A stretch of DNA of 56,766 nt from Fredinandcohnia onubensis (GCF_002734285.1 NZ_NSEA01000007.1:1-56766); one strand, 5' to 3'; counted from the first letter of the stretch, positions 26,498 through 33,887 are shown. The notes: generated by a model from the letters alone, not told the origin. Translations and numbers: made by a program.

Positions 26498-26697
26498 TTA
26501 TCAATACCATTCCCTCTCCCAAGGTGATAAAATTAAAATAATTTACCTACATTAATAAAAAGCGTGTCGTTCTTCTTGAAATCCTATCTCAATTCCCAAA
26601 GAAATTAGTGTTCCATTCAATTTTTATCAAACATCTTTTTAAATTGAGATTGTTGGTTACATTAAACTTAGGAACATTTGAAAAAGGAGGTCCCATT

Positions 26698-27681
26698 TTG
26701 GATACAGGCACACATATCGTTATGGGTTTTGCTTTAGGTGGCATAGCCACACTTGACCCAAATGTTACGGTTAACCCCGCTACCACTCAAGCTGTGATCT
26801 TTGGTACGCTAATTGGTTCACAGGCACCAGACCTTGATACTATACTTAAATTACGAAACAATGCTCATTATATAAAAAATCACCGAGGAATTACTCATTC
26901 CATACCTGCCGTTTTACTTTGGCCGATTTTGATAACTGGAGCTCTTTTATTCTTTTTCCCTGAAGCGAATCTGTTACATCTTTGGATGTGGACCTTTATT
27001 GGTGTCATTCTCCATGTATTTGTCGATATTTTTAATGCATATGGAACACAAGCGTTGCGACCTTTTTCTCACAAATGGGTAGCATTAGGTGTTATCAACA
27101 CTTTTGACCCTTTTATCTTCGTCATTCACCTAGTAGGAATTATTGTGTGGAAGCTTGGGCTGCATCCAGGAGTTACTTTCTTCTCAGTTTATGGAATCCT
27201 TCTGGTTTATTATATCATTCGTTTTCGAATGCGAAATAAGGTTGAAGCAGCGGTTCGTGCTAAAATCGATGACGAAATCACAGAGGTCATTATTTCTCCA
27301 ACCTATCGATTTAATCAATGGCATATTGCCGTTATATCAGAGAAGTATTTTTATGTTGCTCGCTCCAAAAACAATGAACTTATTTTACACGATAAATTTG
27401 CAAAACGTCCGGTTCCTGATACACCTGTAATCAATGCTGCAAAAAAGGACAAGAACCTAGCTGCATTCCTTCACTTCTCACCTGTTTATCGATGGGAAGT
27501 TGATGAGTATGATGATTATTATGAAGTTCGTTTTATTGACTTAAGGTACAGAAGCAAAGGACATTATCCATTTGTTGCCGTTGTACAGTTGGATCTCGAT
27601 TTAAATATCACAACATCCTATACTGGCTGGATTTTCAGCGAAGAAAAGCTCCGTAAGAAACTTGAGCTCATTCCAAGTTAA
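26698..27681 (+). CDS. yfhP: YfhP-like membrane-bound metal-dependent hydrolase
   Basis: A 327-residue protein of the YdjM/DUF457 family. It has four or five membrane segments in the first 180 residues and a cytoplasmic C-terminal half. Probable metal ligands are in DTGTHIVMG (near the start), SQAPDLDT and HRGITHSIP, a histidine/aspartate set conserved in the family. The start is TTG at 26698, 7 nt after AAAGGAGG; this gives the MDTGTH start seen in Bacillus YfhP. A 30-residue upstream extension to 26608 crosses the ribosome site and is rejected. The relative in B. subtilis is linked to sporulation/surfactin traits; the substrate is unknown. Confidence 0.87.
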   Translation: MDTGTHIVMGFALGGIATLDPNVTVNPATTQAVIFGTLIGSQAPDLDTILKLRNNAHYIKNHRGITHSIPAVLLWPILITGALLFFFPEANLLHLWMWTFIGVILHVFVDIFNAYGTQALRPFSHKWVALGVINTFDPFIFVIHLVGIIVWKLGLHPGVTFFSVYGILLVYYIIRFRMRNKVEAAVRAKIDDEITEVIISPTYRFNQWHIAVISEKYFYVARSKNNELILHDKFAKRPVPDTPVINAAKKDKNLAAFLHFSPVYRWEVDEYDDYYEVRFIDLRYRSKGHYPFVAVVQLDLDLNITTSYTGWIFSEEKLRKKLELIPS

Positions 27682-27871
27682 ACCATTTCCCCCATAACAA
27701 TGTTTGTTATGGGGCTTATTACTTCCAATTACTTGATTAGGATTACCATTAATTCACGTTCTCCATTTTACATCATAAGAGGCCAAGAACTCCATACTAG
27801 TAATACGTGTTTAAAGGAGAGAAATCCCTTTTGGCACGATGTCCAATTTTGCTTCTATAGGAGGTATTCGC

Positions 27872-28030
27872 ATGCGGAACAAAAAACGAGGATTTCCAAA
27901 CCAGAATCGTAATAAGTTTCAGGGTGAGCCTAGAGCAAAGGCAGAATACGCTTCAACAAGAGCAGATGGTTCCATTAACACACATCCACAGGAGCGAATG
28001 AAGGCTTCAAGTGAACGACACGATTTTTAA
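27872..28030 (+). CDS. sspK: Small acid-soluble spore protein SspK
   Basis: A 52-residue basic, hydrophilic spore protein matching the SspK family: it starts [12 protein letters not shown], has a middle [15 protein letters not shown] and ends [22 protein letters not shown]-like. A GGAGG site (ATAGGAGGTATTCGC) precedes the ATG. It sits alone between yfhP and a YpzG-like gene. In B. subtilis sspK is a forespore, sigma-G-type gene; its exact spore role is unknown. Confidence 0.9.
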   Translation: MRNKKRGFPNQNRNKFQGEPRAKAEYASTRADGSINTHPQERMKASSERHDF

Positions 28031-28146
28031 TTTAGGTGTTATTAAGACCAAAGACTAAGAATGCCATATCTTTGTGACAAAGTCTTTGTGACCCACATCG
28101 TGTGGGCCTAAAAAATCGAATCGAGTATAACTTGGAGGTGCGTATA

Positions 28147-28299
28147 ATGGGTAAAAAAGGCTATAAACGAAATGAGTACAATAATCCTTTTCAACAAGCT
28201 TGGGCCAATCCGAAACATGCTTGGGCACAGGTTAATGGTGAAACTAGACGCACACAAAACCTCATTATTTTGGAGCATCAAACAAGAAAACAATCATAA
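28147..28299 (+). CDS. YpzG-like small protein
   Basis: A 50-residue basic protein with the core NPFQQAWANPKHAWAQVNGET, which resembles the YpzG family of Bacillaceae (short proteins sharing ANPKHA-x-SQVNGET). TTGGAGGTG lies 6-8 nt before the ATG. It follows sspK and ends in a bidirectional terminator shared with yfhH. The Asn/Gln-rich composition and the spore-gene neighbourhood suggest a spore or sporulation protein, but that is inference. Family assignment is from memory of the motif. Confidence 0.65.
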   Translation: MGKKGYKRNEYNNPFQQAWANPKHAWAQVNGETRRTQNLIILEHQTRKQS

Positions 28300-28301
28300 A
28301 A

Positions 28302-28335
28302 TAAAAACCAGAGAGATCGTTTCTCTCTGGTTTTT
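28302..28335. terminator. Bidirectional terminator between the YpzG-like gene and yfhH
   Basis: AAAAACCAGAGAGA and TCTCTCTGGTTTTT form a perfect stem with a 4-5 nt loop between convergent genes. Confidence 0.9.
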
Positions 28336-28336
28336 A

Positions 28337-28654
28337 TTATTCTTTAATAAGCAATGAAATCGGTAATGCTTCTTCTTTGTCCTCTTGACCCATTCGATGT
28401 CCCCAAGCAAACACACCATTGATGTAGTCGATTTTAAAATAACTGCCAGGGTCACCATCAATTTCATATGTTTCACCAGGTTTATAATCCTCTGGATTAA
28501 GGAGATATGCTTTAGCCATAGAAGCTTTTCGTTCGAGTACAGCAAGTTCATTTACAATGCCAAGCTGTTCTGCTTTTCGAGCTTGTTCCTTTAATCCAGC
28601 AATTTCTTGTCTTAATTCAAATTCTGTCATTTGGCTATATCGCTTTTCTTGCAT
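28337..28654 (-). CDS. yfhH: YfhH-like protein (DUF1811)
   Basis: A 105-residue protein very close to B. subtilis YfhH: KRYSQMTEFELRQEIA at the start, a helical hairpin QARKAEQLGIVNELAVLERKASMAKAYLL, then a small beta domain with GETYEIDGDPGSYFKIDY and INGVFAWGHR. The family is known only as DUF1811; crystal structures exist but no function. The start at 28654 gives the family N-terminus; an ATG at 28669 overlaps recX. Its start overlaps or abuts the recX stop, so the two are co-transcribed. Confidence 0.88.
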   Translation of the reverse strand: MQEKRYSQMTEFELRQEIAGLKEQARKAEQLGIVNELAVLERKASMAKAYLLNPEDYKPGETYEIDGDPGSYFKIDYINGVFAWGHRMGQEDKEEALPISLLIKE

Positions 28655-28655
28655 G

Positions 28656-29471
28656 TTAATTCGCTCCATCCTTTATGTGGGTGATGAATTTCTCAATCAT
28701 ATCTAAGTCAAAGCCTTTGCGAAAAAGGGCTTGCTTCATTTTTTGTTCGTATTCCCATCCATCCAATTTTTCATATTTACGATGAGCCTTCATTCCATGA
28801 TGCTCGAGGGCTCCCCACTCTTCATCCGTGTCCTTCTCAATCGACGTCTCTTCCATGGCGATTTGAATGACGTCCCATGAATAACCTTTTCTTTGAAGGG
28901 TTTGTTCGATTTTTTGTTTTGTTTGACGTTCTGAAGCTTTATTGTTTTTTGGGATCGTTTTTGAAATAAGCTTGATGGCCTTTTTTACTTGCTCGTCCAT
29001 CGTAAATAGGGCAAGACTTTTCAATAAAATGTCCTGTTCAATTCCTTTTTCAAAAAGTTCTTGTTTAATAACCTCAGGACCCTTTGTGGTTGTATTGATT
29101 TGAGTTTGGACATACGCTTTCGCAAATTCCTCATCATTAATGTATTTATATTCGGCCAGTTTATGAATCACGTCTGGAATAATTGGTTCATCGACTTCTT
29201 TTTTCTTAAGGTAATCAATGACTTCCTTCGTCGAACGCATTCTATAGGATAAAAAATTTAACGCCAAATTAAAGGCTTTTTTCACTTCATCCTCAAACTG
29301 AATTTCCGAAATATCTAACTCATCAAGTTCCATCCCTTTTTTTAGCTGAAAAGAAATAAGGATATCCTGATCAACGCTGAAAGCATATTCCTCGCCCTTC
29401 CCGTGATCAAGAAAAATATTAAATCGCTCTGTGTTTTTCTTTTGAGTTGTGATTTTCGCTATGATTGCCAT
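28656..29471 (-). CDS. recX: Recombination regulator RecX
   Basis: A 271-residue protein of the RecX family (B. subtilis YfhG), which binds RecA filaments and modulates homologous recombination. It is built of repeated three-helix units: LNFLSYRMRSTKEVIDYLKKK (about 92-112), ELAEYKYINDEEFAKAYVQT (about 125-145) and the C-terminal EQKMKQALFRKGFDLDMIEKFI. The length equals that of the Bacillus proteins. It is divergent from yfhF, 98 nt away, and followed directly by yfhH. Confidence 0.93.
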   Translation of the reverse strand: MAIIAKITTQKKNTERFNIFLDHGKGEEYAFSVDQDILISFQLKKGMELDELDISEIQFEDEVKKAFNLALNFLSYRMRSTKEVIDYLKKKEVDEPIIPDVIHKLAEYKYINDEEFAKAYVQTQINTTTKGPEVIKQELFEKGIEQDILLKSLALFTMDEQVKKAIKLISKTIPKNNKASERQTKQKIEQTLQRKGYSWDVIQIAMEETSIEKDTDEEWGALEHHGMKAHRKYEKLDGWEYEQKMKQALFRKGFDLDMIEKFITHIKDGAN

Positions 29472-29569
29472 TAGAATTACACCTCACCTTTATAGTAGCA
29501 TAGAAATTTAAAGGATAAATGGAAAACTTATTGAATTATGTAGGAAAAGGCATGGAAAGGGAGAAAAGG

Positions 29570-30478
29570 ATGAAGATTGCGATCGCTGGAGGAACTGGCT
29601 TTGTCGGAAAAAAACTTACCGATTTTCTTTTGGATCAAAATCACGACGTATTTATTTTAACAAGAAATACCACTTATACAAGTCACCACTCAAACCTTCA
29701 TTATGTTGAATGGCTAACATCAACAAGTTCCCCAGAAAAGCAGCTACAGGGACTGGATGCTATGATTAATCTTGCTGGTGAATCGTTGAATAGTGGCAGA
29801 TGGACAGAGGCTCGTAAAAAAAGAATCACAGAAAGTCGGATATCGGCAACAAAGGAAATTCTTCGTATACTCTCTTCTTTGCCTAAAAAGCCGGAAGTCT
29901 TGCTGAATGCAAGTGCAATTGGGATTTATGGCACTTCAGAGACCGACACTTTTACAGAAGATTCTACGCAGTATGGCAGTGACTTTCTAGCAAAGACCGT
30001 TATTGCTTGGGAAAACGAAGCAAAGAAAGCAACTGATCTAGGTGTCCGAACTTGTTTCCTACGTTTTGGCGTTGTTCTTGGTGAGGATGGTGGTGCTCTT
30101 ATGCGTATGGTGCTACCTTATCACTTTTTCATCGGAGGCACGATTGGCTCAGGAAAACAGTGGTTATCATGGATTTGTATCGATGATGTTGTAAAAGGAG
30201 TTGATTTTCTTTTACACAATACATCCGTTCATGGCTCAGTTAACTTCACAGCACCACAGCCCATGCAAATGAAAAACTTTGGTCAAACCATCGGTGCTGT
30301 TATGCACCGTCCACATTGGCTTCCAGTACCCGGGTTTGCCTTAAAGGTATTACTGGGTGAAATGAGCATCTTGGTTTTAAAGGGCCAAAAAGTATTACCC
30401 AAAAAACTAGAAGAGCACGGGTTCTTTTTTACCTATAAAACCTTAGAACAGGCGTTGAGACACACTTTAAAAGGTTGA
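29570..30478 (+). CDS. yfhF: YfhF-like TIGR01777 epimerase/NAD(P)-binding protein
   Basis: A 302-residue extended short-chain dehydrogenase (SDR39U1/TIGR01777 family). The nucleotide-binding GGTGFVGK is at 7-14. INLAGESLN and SGRWTEARKKRITESRI are family hallmarks, and YGSDFLAKTVIAWE is near the middle. The C-terminal DUF1731 segment (LPVPGFALKVLLGEMSILVLKGQKVLPKKL) is complete. ATG at 29570 follows GGGAG at 7 nt; an upstream extension to 29519 is unlikely. In other bacteria relatives are linked to cell division inhibition (SulA-like naming), but no reaction is known. Confidence 0.9.
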   Translation: MKIAIAGGTGFVGKKLTDFLLDQNHDVFILTRNTTYTSHHSNLHYVEWLTSTSSPEKQLQGLDAMINLAGESLNSGRWTEARKKRITESRISATKEILRILSSLPKKPEVLLNASAIGIYGTSETDTFTEDSTQYGSDFLAKTVIAWENEAKKATDLGVRTCFLRFGVVLGEDGGALMRMVLPYHFFIGGTIGSGKQWLSWICIDDVVKGVDFLLHNTSVHGSVNFTAPQPMQMKNFGQTIGAVMHRPHWLPVPGFALKVLLGEMSILVLKGQKVLPKKLEEHGFFFTYKTLEQALRHTLKG

Positions 30479-30663
30479 TTCGACATGATTCACCAAGGTC
30501 TTTACAAAACCGTCGAAATTACCAAAAATTTGATACAAAAATTTCACAAAAAACCTATTTATTTTTACAAATAATTCGAGTATGATACCTAGAGTGAAGT
30601 AAAAAAAAGATTAACACAACAATAAAATACAAACTTAAAATTGGCTAATTCATGTTGGCTAAC

Positions 30664-30730
30664 TTTAGGGAAGGCAAATGGTGCGCCACCAGTTTCACTG
30701 GTTCTAGTGGGTTCGATTCCCACCCCGAAA
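30664..30730 (+). ncRNA. tRNA-like structure in the leader of the GNAT gene
   Basis: A 67-nt stretch can be laid out in tRNA geometry. The acceptor strands are TTTAGGG (30664-30670) and CCCGAAA (30724-30730), pairing 6 of 7. A D arm GGC/GCC with GG in the loop is at 30673-30687. A 4-bp anticodon arm ACCA/TGGT carries the 7-nt loop GTTTCAC, with T33, TTC at the anticodon (30694-30696) and A37. A 4-nt variable loop precedes a perfect T arm GTGGG-TTCGATT-CCCAC (30707-30723) joined directly to the acceptor. It is degenerate: short anticodon stem, one acceptor mismatch, no CCA. It could be a pseudo-tRNA, or part of a leader switch with the hairpin at 30720-30762. Confidence 0.5.
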
Positions 30731-30762
30731 TTTTTTATCAATACAAAAAATTTCGAGGGTGG
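30720..30762 (+). promoter_or_regulatory. Long hairpin competing with the tRNA-like T arm
   Basis: CCACCCCGAAATTTTTT (30720-30736) pairs with AAAAAATTTCGAGGGTGG (30745-30762), 17 bp with one bulged A and an 8-nt loop. Its 5' strand is the 3' half of the tRNA-like T arm and acceptor, so the two folds exclude each other. There is no T-tract after it, so simple termination is doubtful. It ends 45 nt before the GNAT start. Confidence 0.7.
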
Positions 30763-30806
30763 ATCCTACCACAGGTCTGGTCTGTCCTCATATGGAGGGG
30801 AAACTG

Positions 30807-31364
30807 ATGCTAAAAAAACGTGAACTTCAGGATTGTCAAGCGCTTTATGACTTACTGGTGCACCCAGATGTCTTCCCATTTGTGCGTCAAAAGGCTTATT
30901 CCTATGAAGAGTTTTTATTTGTAACAAAGCAAACGATTGAGGCGGAAGAGCGTGGTGAATTGATTTCACGTACCATTTTAGACGAGTGGGGCTCTCCAAT
31001 CGGAACGATTAATTTATATGACATTGAAGACAATGCTGGTTTTCTTGGTACTTGGCTTGGCAAACCATTTCATGGAAAAGGCTATAATCAAGCAGCAAAG
31101 GATGCATTTTTTGCAGAACTCTTTTTTGAACTTGGTATTGAAACGATCTTTATGAGAGTTAAAAAAGTGAATCATCGCTCCACAAAAGCTGTTCAAAAGC
31201 TACCGTTTGTGTCATTCGCCAATGATACGCGAAAGTCATTACTTGACCAGATCAATGCTGATGGTGATATTTATAATCTTTTTGAGGTTTCTAAAGATTT
31301 ATATACATTACACACTTTACGTGTTGGACACAATACTGATGAAGAACATTTGCGAGAAGCTTAA
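30807..31364 (+). CDS. GNAT family N-acetyltransferase (RimJ/RimL-like)
   Basis: A 185-residue acetyltransferase with the GNAT fold. The acetyl-CoA loop region is in GTWLGKPFHGKGYNQAAKDA (about 86-105); ETIFMRVKKVNHRSTKAVQKL is the following strand and helix typical of RimJ/RimL-type proteins. The start at 30807 follows GGAGGGG; an extension to 30759 would begin in the 3' strand of the leader hairpin. The acceptor of the acetyl group is unknown. The unusual tRNA-like leader makes regulation the most interesting aspect. It ends with its own terminator and is followed by yfhE. Confidence 0.87.
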   Translation: MLKKRELQDCQALYDLLVHPDVFPFVRQKAYSYEEFLFVTKQTIEAEERGELISRTILDEWGSPIGTINLYDIEDNAGFLGTWLGKPFHGKGYNQAAKDAFFAELFFELGIETIFMRVKKVNHRSTKAVQKLPFVSFANDTRKSLLDQINADGDIYNLFEVSKDLYTLHTLRVGHNTDEEHLREA

Positions 31365-31389
31365 ACCCGTTATTTTCAACGGGTTTTTT
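31363..31389 (+). terminator. Terminator of the GNAT gene
   Basis: AAACCCGTT, a 6-nt loop and AACGGGTTTTTT, beginning at the stop codon. Confidence 0.88.
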
Positions 31390-31451
31390 GTTTGGATTTT
31401 TTTGGAATGGATAAACTAATACTACATTACTTAGAAAGTGAGGAATCTTTG

Positions 31452-31583
31452 ATGGCAAAAGAAAAAAAGCGTGACAATAAGTCAAAAAGCACTTTAAGCA
31501 GCATGCAAGAGGTTTCATATTCTAGGGATTTTAAAATGGCTGACCAAGCCGGTGGGTATACGAAGAAGCAGGCAAGACATTAA
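31452..31583 (+). CDS. yfhE: YfhE family small protein
   Basis: A 43-residue Lys/Ser/Gln-rich protein. The motif LSSMQEVSYSRDFKMADQAGG matches the YfhE family, short conserved proteins of Bacillaceae. GAGGAATCTTTG precedes the ATG. It ends near a small hairpin terminator and is followed by yfhD, as in B. subtilis. The function is unknown; expression in sporulation is probable by family and neighbours. Confidence 0.85.
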   Translation: MAKEKKRDNKSKSTLSSMQEVSYSRDFKMADQAGGYTKKQARH

Positions 31584-31599
31584 TACATATCAGTATCTT

Positions 31600-31620
31600 C
31601 CACTTATTTAAGTGGTTTTT
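31600..31620 (+). terminator. Terminator of yfhE
   Basis: CCACTT, a short loop and AAGTGG are followed by TTTTT, 17 nt after the stop codon. Confidence 0.7.
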
Positions 31621-31689
31621 CAAGGTCATCCTATAAATGAGTAGGTTGCGTTTGTGACCTCTCCACTATTATGTAGGATGGTGTTGAGA

Positions 31690-31878
31690 ATGGGCAGATC
31701 AAGAGGACAAAAATCACGTGATAAGAACAAAGGGAATTTACCACAGGTTCCACAAAACATGAAATCTGATGGTCGTGATGTCGAGTTCTCTCGTGAACTT
31801 GCTGACCAAGACGATTTAGAAGCGCAAGCACGCTCAAATGCAGCCGATGCAAGAGCGAAGAAACGAAAAAAGAAATAG
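31690..31878 (+). CDS. yfhD: YfhD family small protein
   Basis: A 62-residue protein, basic at both ends (RGQKSRDKNKG, ARAKKRKKK) with an acidic middle containing DVEFSRELADQDDLEAQARSN. This is the YfhD family pattern. GGATGGTG lies upstream of the ATG at 31690. It is followed by a strong terminator. It is known only as a small, probably spore-associated protein. An opposite-strand frame across this gene is an artefact of its Ala/Arg-rich codons. Confidence 0.88.
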   Translation: MGRSRGQKSRDKNKGNLPQVPQNMKSDGRDVEFSRELADQDDLEAQARSNAADARAKKRKKK

Positions 31879-31884
31879 ATACTT

Positions 31885-31924
31885 AACAAACCAAAAGGAC
31901 TCCATTCCTTTTGGTTTGTTTTTT
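31885..31924 (+). terminator. Terminator of yfhD
   Basis: AACAAACCAAAAGGA and TCCTTTTGGTTTGTT form a 15-bp perfect stem, ending in TTTTTT. Confidence 0.93.
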
Positions 31925-32116
31925 GTTGAAAAACGCTAGGTCAGAATCATACCACAGCTAACTTATTCCACGAGATCCCAGCAAGGCCAACTTACAAACT
32001 CATATACGTCTAAATACCTAAACAACATGATACAAGCATATTAGTGACACGGTACAATCTTGTTGCGCATACAATAAATCGATTGCCTATACTCACAATT
32101 CATGGAGGTGAATGAA

Positions 32117-33166
32117 ATGGAGTATTCAATTACAAGAGATTATATTCGTTTGGGAAATTCACGATCAGGGCAAAAGATTTCAAAGGTGCGCTTTATCGTA
32201 AGTCATGATACAGGGAATCCAGGGTCTACTGCCTATGGAAATCGAAATTATTTTGACCGTTCACAGCCAAGTGCTTCTGCCCACACTTTCATTGATGATA
32301 AATATATTTTAGAAATAATCCCCCTCAACGAAAAAGCCTGGCATGTTCGCTACAATATTACGGCTGACAATCAGCGTTTTGGTGATGATGCAAATGATGC
32401 AGCAATTGGTGTAGAGCTTTGTCATGGAGGGAAAATTAATTTCCAGGAGGCATATAACCGATATGTCTGGTACCATGCTTATTTGTGTGACAAATTTAAT
32501 TTAGATCCGAAAAAACATATTGTGGCTCACAGCACTCTAGACCCTTCTAGAAGATCAGATCCACAAAATGCATTGCGCCCACATGGGATTTCTTGGGAAG
32601 AATTTATTAATGATGTACAAGAGTCATTTAATCGTGATTTTAAGGGAGTGCCTACTAGTAATCCAAAGCCTGTCGTTGCCGGTGTTTCAACGCGACTGCC
32701 AATTCGAAGAGGAAATAAAGGTCCATTTGTAAAGGAAATCCAAGAAGACTTAATTAAAGCTGGTTTTTCAATGTCTCCTTATGGTGCTGATGGAAGCTTT
32801 GGTCCTGCAACCGAAAATGCAGTCATGCGCTTCCAGAAAAGATATGGGTTGATTGTGGATGGGCTAGTTGGGCCAGCCACATTAAGAAAGCTTGAGGAAG
32901 TTATCAAACAGAACAATTCGACCGACGACGAGTTTCCACTTCCTAACGGAGTTTGGGGACGTGGCGACAAAGGTGAAGAAGTTCGTATGATCCAACGTGC
33001 TTTAAAACATATTAACTTTGATCCAAAAATGATTGATGGCAGCTATGGTCCATTAACGGAAGATGCTGTTCGAAGATTTCAATCGATGTACGCTGCTCTA
33101 GCAGATGATGGGATTTATGGTCCGAATACTAGGAAATATATTCAGATGGAATTAAATGATATGTAA
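32117..33166 (+). CDS. N-acetylmuramoyl-L-alanine amidase with two peptidoglycan-binding repeats
   Basis: A 349-residue cell-wall hydrolase without a signal peptide. Residues 1-170 are an Amidase_2 domain (CwlA/T7-lysozyme type). Zinc ligands are probably H30 (IVSHDTG), H138 (IVAHSTLDPS) and D148, with E100 nearby. Two PG_binding_1 repeats follow at about 196-255 (GNKGPFVKEIQEDLIKAGF..) and 276-345 (GDKGEEVRMIQRALKHI..), each with the DG-x-[FY]-GP motif. The lack of a signal sequence is usual for prophage or spore-cortex lytic enzymes of this class. ATG at 32117 follows GGAGGTG. It has its own terminator. Confidence 0.92.
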   Translation: MEYSITRDYIRLGNSRSGQKISKVRFIVSHDTGNPGSTAYGNRNYFDRSQPSASAHTFIDDKYILEIIPLNEKAWHVRYNITADNQRFGDDANDAAIGVELCHGGKINFQEAYNRYVWYHAYLCDKFNLDPKKHIVAHSTLDPSRRSDPQNALRPHGISWEEFINDVQESFNRDFKGVPTSNPKPVVAGVSTRLPIRRGNKGPFVKEIQEDLIKAGFSMSPYGADGSFGPATENAVMRFQKRYGLIVDGLVGPATLRKLEEVIKQNNSTDDEFPLPNGVWGRGDKGEEVRMIQRALKHINFDPKMIDGSYGPLTEDAVRRFQSMYAALADDGIYGPNTRKYIQMELNDM

Positions 33167-33190
33167 CCCACTGGCTGCAGTGGGTTTTTA
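33166..33190 (+). terminator. Terminator of the amidase gene
   Basis: AACCCACTG, a 4-nt loop and CAGTGGG are followed by TTTTTA, at the stop codon. Confidence 0.88.
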
Positions 33191-33205
33191 TATTTTAATT
33201 TTCTT

Positions 33206-33304
33206 AGTGACAGTATTTTCGATTTAGTGACAGTATTTCTCGGACAGTGACAATATTTTTGATTTTAGTGACAGTATTTCTTCGATAGTGACAGTATTTA
33301 CCTC
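33206..33304. repeat. 20-bp tandem repeat array, head AGTGACA
   Basis: Five units start at 33206, 33226, 33246, 33267 and 33287, a period of 20-21 bp. The consensus is close to AGTGACAGTATTTTCGATTT. It lies directly after the amidase terminator and before the convergent larC-like gene. Its tail matches that of the 14340 array, but its head differs. Confidence 0.85.
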
Positions 33305-33317
33305 ACTCACCTGGATT

Positions 33318-33791
33318 TCACCGTTGATTGATCTCTTTCCAAACCTCTTCATATACTTTTTTCAATGGAATGCCATTTTCTTCTGCGATCCGGCGGCAAT
33401 CTTCGTATTCTGGAGATTTTTGAACGGATTCCCCTTCGAAAATTCCTTCTTTTACGGTAACTTTGCCCCATTTTGTGATAACTTCTGTAAAAGTTCGTTC
33501 AAGTCGATGAACGCTCAAAGGATAATACCGTAATCCCAACGTCGTTGTTTCCGAAAACAAAATATCTTTCATTTTGTCTAATTTGCTTTTGGAGCAAAGA
33601 AGCTGTAGAAGGACAGCCGGTCGGTTTTTCTTCATATAAATAGGAGTATAATAAACGTCATTTGCTCCTGCATCAAATAGTAAATCCATGACATAGCCTA
33701 ACCATTCACCTGACATATTATCGAGGTTTACTTCGAGCTTGATCATCCCGCTGTCGATATGCTCATGATTCGGAGGAAGCTTTTTTTCCAT
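33318..33791 (-). CDS. Stand-alone LarC C-terminal domain (LarC2-like, DUF111)
   Basis: A 157-residue protein corresponding only to the C-terminal half of LarC, the CTP-dependent cyclometallase that inserts nickel into the nickel-pincer cofactor of lactate racemase. LEVNLDNMSGEWLGYVMDLLFDAGANDVYYTPIYMKKNRPAVLLQ-like content (about 18-62) and the end KSPEYEDCRRIAEENGIPLKKVYEEV match that half. No N-terminal LarC part lies upstream in any frame: 33792-33887 holds only a ribosome site and the uxaC terminator. No larA, larB or larE is in the window. The role of an isolated LarC2 is unknown. Confidence 0.8.
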   Translation of the reverse strand: MEKKLPPNHEHIDSGMIKLEVNLDNMSGEWLGYVMDLLFDAGANDVYYTPIYMKKNRPAVLLQLLCSKSKLDKMKDILFSETTTLGLRYYPLSVHRLERTFTEVITKWGKVTVKEGIFEGESVQKSPEYEDCRRIAEENGIPLKKVYEEVWKEINQR

Positions 33792-33846
33792 AATTCCCTA
33801 CCCTTTCCTACAAAAATTGACTATCGCTAGTATAACATTCGGGTAT

Positions 33847-33874
33847 AAAAATAGCCCGCCAATTGGCGAGCTAT
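33847..33874 (-). terminator. Terminator of the TRAP-uxaC operon
   Basis: ATAGC(T)CGCC, loop AATT and GGCG(G)GCTAT are followed by TTTTTA on the minus strand. Confidence 0.8.
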
Positions 33875-33887
33875 CCATTCGTGTATT

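Noticed and set aside
26498-26697. N-terminal extension of yfhP from 26608
   Set aside because: It would translate through AAAGGAGG; the TTG start at 26698 gives the family N-terminus. The gap shows no other feature.
30664-30730. Functional tRNA-Glu gene
   Set aside because: The anticodon stem is only 4 bp, the acceptor has a mismatch, and the 3' strand is locked into another hairpin. It does not resemble normal Bacillus tRNA-Glu outside the T arm.
30600-30806. T-box leader for the GNAT gene
   Set aside because: No T-box core (GGTGGTACCGCG type) and no terminator with a T-tract; the tRNA-like part is in cis.
31626-31889. Minus-strand frames across yfhD
   Set aside because: Ala/Ser/Phe-rich shadow of yfhD; yfhD has the family motif, ribosome site and terminator.
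33792-33887. Programmed frameshift joining a larC N-terminal half
   Set aside because: The region holds only a ribosome site and a terminator; no upstream LarC1-like coding in any frame.
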